Source: Erysipelotrichaceae bacterium (GTDB lineage Bacteria; Bacillota_I; Bacilli_A; Erysipelotrichales; Erysipelotrichaceae). From it: a stretch of DNA of 17,185 nucleotides. Positions 13,813 through 17,185 of the stretch are shown here, one piece after another. The stretch lies in NCBI GenBank assembly GCA_017418585.1, contig JAFONG010000206.1:1-17185 (forward strand), read 5' to 3'. Positions within the stretch are counted from its first letter, which is position 1. Each line of letters opens with the position of its first letter. Both the position numbers and the translations under genes were made by a program. The notes below the pieces were generated by a model that did no database searches, was not told where the DNA came from, and saw nothing but the letters and a program-made list of their open reading frames with translations.

Positions 13813-16800
13813 ATGAGACAGGAAATCGAACTAAACAAATCACAGGAAAGAAATCTGAACAAAGTACGTAGAAAGGCGCAGAAGCATCAGGAGCAGCGTG
13901 AACCGGTTCTGAATGAAGAAATCAAGAAACCGGTTGAGATGCCAATCGAAGCATCACCGCAAAAAACAGAAGAAGTTCCAAAGGAAAAGAAGAGTCTGAA
14001 AGAACTTCTCCATATCGCTCAGGATACTGAAGCAAAAGAAAAGAAAGAGAAACGTTTTGATCTCAAAAAACTGATTCCTACCCTTCCTAAGAAAGAAAAA
14101 ACACTTCCTGTTCAGCCTGTGAATGAAGAAAACAAGAAAAACGCTAGCATCGGCATGCAGGAGTTTTTTGAACCGATCAGACCTTTGAATATGAAAGAGG
14201 ATAAGACTATGGCCAAGGAAATCATCGATAAAGCGAAAACGGAAGAGCCGCTTAATGCTGAACCTGTTTCAGAAAAAAAGAAATTGGACATAGGCAATAA
14301 ACTGAAGGATTTCTTCGGCAGAATCAGGCTTCCTGAAAAGAAAGAAAAACAGGCCGAGATCACAGAGTCTATAGTAGAACAACCTATAGCAAATGAAACA
14401 AAAACCGTACAAAACGCATCAGCAGAACCGGCAGGAGAGAAAAAGAAAGAAGTTTCTTTCAAATTCCTGAAATCTGCCGAAAATAAAGAAAAGAAAGAAT
14501 CTTCAAAGTTCTACAATTTCAAGAACAAGGATAAGAAAGAGAAGAAAGAAAAAACAGAAAAGAATCCTAGACCGAAGGCAAAGGGCATTACTTTTGCTAT
14601 GGCGATTCTTACCTGTATCGTTCTGTTCCTGGGCATCTGCGGAGCAGTTGGAGCGTTCGTGTTTGCCTATAAGCTTTGTGAAGACAAACCGACACTGGAT
14701 GTCAAGGATCTGGTTTCTCCGGATTCCACGACCGTGTTCGACAATGAAGGCAACAAGATCATGGAGCTTGGCATGTATCTGCGTGAGAATATCGAATATC
14801 AGGATATGCCTAACTGTCTGATCGACGCTTTCCTTGCGATAGAGGACTCCCGTTTCTTTGAACACTTCGGATTTGATATTCCGCGTTTCACCAAAGCGGC
14901 GATCGAGAACTTCAGAACCCGCGACTTCTCGCAGGGCGGTTCTACCGTTACGATGCAGCTGATCAAGAACAGTTACTATTCCATCGATGCGGACGATCAG
15001 TCGACCATTGCCGAAAGAGAAGGCATGGGCGGTATCAAACGTAAGATGCAGGAAATCGTGCTGGCTCTGGAGCTTGAACTGAGAACGGATGTTACCAAGC
15101 AGGAAATCATCGCAATGTACATCAACAAGGTCAACTACGGCAACAACATCCGTGGTGTCCAGAAGGCAGCCCAGTACTATTTTGGCAAGGATGCCAAGAA
15201 TCTCTCGCTGACCGAATCGGCCTTCCTGGCAGGTCTGATCAACTCTCCAAACACGTATAATCCTTATAACGATTTATATAAAAACGATAACTACTATCTG
15301 GATCCGGATTCCGAATATCTGAAAGCCGGTACAGCCAGACGAAACGAAGTTATCGATCTGATGCTGATGCACGGATATATTACGGAAGCTGAAGCCGATC
15401 TGGCTAAATCGGTTAGACTTGAGGACCTTCTGGTCGGCGTTGATGTCAGCTTCACGGAAATGAATGAAAAGTATCAAGCTTACATCGATGCAGTTATTGA
15501 TGAAGTAATCGAATCGACCGGTGAGAGCCCTTATGATACAGGCATGCAGATCTATACGAACATGAATGCCTACATGCAGGAATACATCTACGACATGCAG
15601 AATGAAGCGGATTATATCGGCATCACTTTCCCGAACAAGCTATGTCAGAGCGCCATCGTCGTCATGGATAATCAGAACGGATCGGTAGAAGCCCTGGGCG
15701 GAGGAAGAGGCGAACAGGATTCCGCCAGACAGTTCAACCGCGCTACCAGCGCTTATCTGAATCCGGGATCGTCCTTCAAGCCGATCGTCGACTATGCTTT
15801 ATGTCTTGAAGCCCTGGGTTACGCTACCTCGCATACCTTTACCGATATGCCTTACTACCTCTATGGAGGAAGCGTCCTTATTTCCAACTACGATCATCAG
15901 TACTATGGAGACATGCTGATGACGGAAGCTTTAGGAAGATCGCAGAATACCCCGGCCGTTCAGGCACTTGCTGCAGTCGTAGAAGAAAAAGGTGAAGAAT
16001 ACGTCATCGATTATCTGAATTCGATCGGTTTCAAGTTTGATTATTCCGATTTCGACCTGCAGTTTGCGATCGGCGGCAACCGCTGTACCGTAACGCCTCT
16101 GCAGCTTGCGGCAGCCCATGCAATGTTCATGAACGGCGGAAGATACATCAAACCGCATACGATCAACTATATCGTATATAACGACGGCAGAGGCAATTTT
16201 GTTGCCGATACGCAGGGCGTACAGCGTCTTTCCAAGGAAACGGCCTGGATGATGGCTTACCTGGAAGAATACAATATGTCCGGTTCTTTCTCTTCACTGA
16301 TGTGGTACTGCAAGAGATATGTAGATTATCCGTTATACGGCAAGACCGGAACAACGGACTGGGGAAATTCCGGAAGAGACTATGGAATTCCTACCGGCGC
16401 TACGAAAGACAGCTGGCTGGTCATGCAGACGAACAAATACACCATTTCCTGCTGGACCGGATATGATCAGCTGGAAAAAGGCGCCTACTTCTCTACTGCC
16501 GAATATCAGGCCAATACCAAGAGCAAGATCGTTACCAAGATACTAAATGAGCTGGAGACTCACTACACCGGAGAATATGATCCGCATACTCCTTTAGAGA
16601 AACCGGACAGTGTTGTTTCCATTACCCATGTCAAAGGTGCATATCCATATGCCTATTCCGATGGCGGTTATTCAACCGTAACCGGATGGATTTCAGAAAA
16701 AGCTCTGGAAGAACATCCTCTTGTTTCTCCATCGACAGCCTATGCCTATGGCACTTCGTTTAAAAAGTATATCAGTGGCGGTATTGCCAACCTAAATGGA

Positions 16801-17154
16801 GTATTCGATGGAATAACTGTTACTGTTATGTTTGGCACGGGGGCAGGTGAAAACGGGACCTGTACAGGCGAATCCTGCGACCTTTCTACGACAAACATCT
16901 ACGGTCAGACCACATATGCTGCCGGAAGAATCTGGTTCCCACACTGGACAGCGATTTACAGCGGAGCAGCTTCGCCTCCATATCTCTATACGATCACAAT
17001 GGACACCGGCGAAGTAATCAGCGGAGCATCTAACGAAACTTTCTTTAGTCAGATTACTTCCGGCGGCTCAAAAGCTAAAGTCTGTATCTCTCCAAGTTCA
17101 GGCGGATCGCAGGCATGTGTCACATTGAATGCAGCCGCGCCTGTAGCTCCATAA
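13813..17154 (+). CDS. Class A (bifunctional) penicillin-binding protein, GT51 plus transpeptidase
   Basis: The 1113-residue membrane enzyme polymerises and cross-links peptidoglycan. Residues 1-256 are a Lys/Glu-rich, probably disordered cytoplasmic tail. A single membrane helix follows (about 259-287), then a GT51 glycosyltransferase with AFLAIEDSRFFEHFG (339-353, catalytic Glu344), QGGSTVTMQLIKN (374-386) and FLAGLINSPNTYNP (471-484). The transpeptidase domain has GSSFKP (652-657, nucleophile Ser653), SQN (710-712) and KTGT (844-847). A long extension (about 935-1113) rich in Gly, Ser and Thr has four Cys. Most class A PBPs are 650-900 residues, so both ends are unusual. The ATG is fixed because no start codon lies in frame between it and an upstream stop. 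It is monocistronic, with a terminator right after it. Confidence 0.95.
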   Translation: MRQEIELNKSQERNLNKVRRKAQKHQEQREPVLNEEIKKPVEMPIEASPQKTEEVPKEKKSLKELLHIAQDTEAKEKKEKRFDLKKLIPTLPKKEKTLPVQPVNEENKKNASIGMQEFFEPIRPLNMKEDKTMAKEIIDKAKTEEPLNAEPVSEKKKLDIGNKLKDFFGRIRLPEKKEKQAEITESIVEQPIANETKTVQNASAEPAGEKKKEVSFKFLKSAENKEKKESSKFYNFKNKDKKEKKEKTEKNPRPKAKGITFAMAILTCIVLFLGICGAVGAFVFAYKLCEDKPTLDVKDLVSPDSTTVFDNEGNKIMELGMYLRENIEYQDMPNCLIDAFLAIEDSRFFEHFGFDIPRFTKAAIENFRTRDFSQGGSTVTMQLIKNSYYSIDADDQSTIAEREGMGGIKRKMQEIVLALELELRTDVTKQEIIAMYINKVNYGNNIRGVQKAAQYYFGKDAKNLSLTESAFLAGLINSPNTYNPYNDLYKNDNYYLDPDSEYLKAGTARRNEVIDLMLMHGYITEAEADLAKSVRLEDLLVGVDVSFTEMNEKYQAYIDAVIDEVIESTGESPYDTGMQIYTNMNAYMQEYIYDMQNEADYIGITFPNKLCQSAIVVMDNQNGSVEALGGGRGEQDSARQFNRATSAYLNPGSSFKPIVDYALCLEALGYATSHTFTDMPYYLYGGSVLISNYDHQYYGDMLMTEALGRSQNTPAVQALAAVVEEKGEEYVIDYLNSIGFKFDYSDFDLQFAIGGNRCTVTPLQLAAAHAMFMNGGRYIKPHTINYIVYNDGRGNFVADTQGVQRLSKETAWMMAYLEEYNMSGSFSSLMWYCKRYVDYPLYGKTGTTDWGNSGRDYGIPTGATKDSWLVMQTNKYTISCWTGYDQLEKGAYFSTAEYQANTKSKIVTKILNELETHYTGEYDPHTPLEKPDSVVSITHVKGAYPYAYSDGGYSTVTGWISEKALEEHPLVSPSTAYAYGTSFKKYISGGIANLNGVFDGITVTVMFGTGAGENGTCTGESCDLSTTNIYGQTTYAAGRIWFPHWTAIYSGAASPPYLYTITMDTGEVISGASNETFFSQITSGGSKAKVCISPSSGGSQACVTLNAAAPVAP

Positions 17155-17162
17155 AAAACATT

Positions 17163-17185
17163 AAAAAGAGATTCGATTGAATCTC
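17163..17185 (+). terminator. Probable intrinsic terminator after the PBP gene, cut by the window end
   Basis: A 7-bp stem, GAGATTC/GAATCTC, with a GATT loop (17168-17185) starts 13 nt after the PBP stop codon and is preceded by five A. The expected T-run lies beyond the window, so the terminator is inferred from the hairpin and the flanking A-run. Confidence 0.65.

Noticed and set aside
1..17185. Mobile element, phage or defence island
   Set aside because: All genes are metabolic, repair, metal-handling or cell-wall functions; no transposase, integrase, terminal repeats or CRISPR repeats were seen.

Overview
The window looks like chromosomal DNA from a low-to-mid GC Gram-positive bacterium (Bacillota). 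The evidence is a glycogen operon with both GlgC and GlgD, a PepV-type dipeptidase, a class A penicillin-binding protein with a long Lys/Glu-rich cytoplasmic tail, short U-tailed terminators and AGGAGG-like ribosome binding sites. An Erysipelotrichaceae-like gut or oral bacterium is my best guess, from protein character only. I see no transposon, phage, CRISPR, tRNA or rRNA gene. The region is gene-dense, and almost every junction within an operon overlaps or is separated by a few bases.

Layout from left to right. (1) Positions 1-1658, minus strand: a PPC/DUF296-domain protein, a His-rich COG0523 (CobW-type) metallochaperone GTPase, and the start of a second, divergent COG0523-like protein that runs off the window. 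I infer a metal-handling module. (2) Positions 1703-9858, minus strand: a six-gene glycogen operon in the order HAD phosphatase, type I pullulanase, glgC, glgD, glgA, glgB. It has an extended -10 promoter upstream and a hairpin terminator one base past the glgB stop. GlgC/GlgD would make ADP-glucose, GlgA would extend the chain, GlgB would branch it and the pullulanase would debranch it. The substrate of the HAD enzyme is unknown. No glycogen phosphorylase gene is present. (3) Positions 9890-13765, minus strand: Xaa-Pro aminopeptidase, exonuclease III/AP endonuclease and PepV dipeptidase, ending in a hairpin that contains the pepV stop codon. (4) Positions 13813-17154, plus strand: a 1113-residue bifunctional class A PBP, divergent from region 3 across a 47-bp AT-rich double promoter, with a terminator at the window edge.

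The most notable cross-cutting signal concerns translation starts. At all four promoter-proximal genes the best -10 box lies only 6-10 nt from the start codon and no Shine-Dalgarno is visible, whereas several downstream genes in the same operons have good Shine-Dalgarno sequences. This suggests leaderless or near-leaderless initiation for the first genes. Other points worth checking are repeated 8-bp ATGANTAA stop/start overlaps, an apparently degenerate COG0523 partner, a dyad in the glycogen promoter, and unusual N- and C-terminal regions of the PBP. I did not find a clearly new multi-gene system. The PPC/COG0523 pair module and the HAD-led glycogen operon are the nearest candidates.
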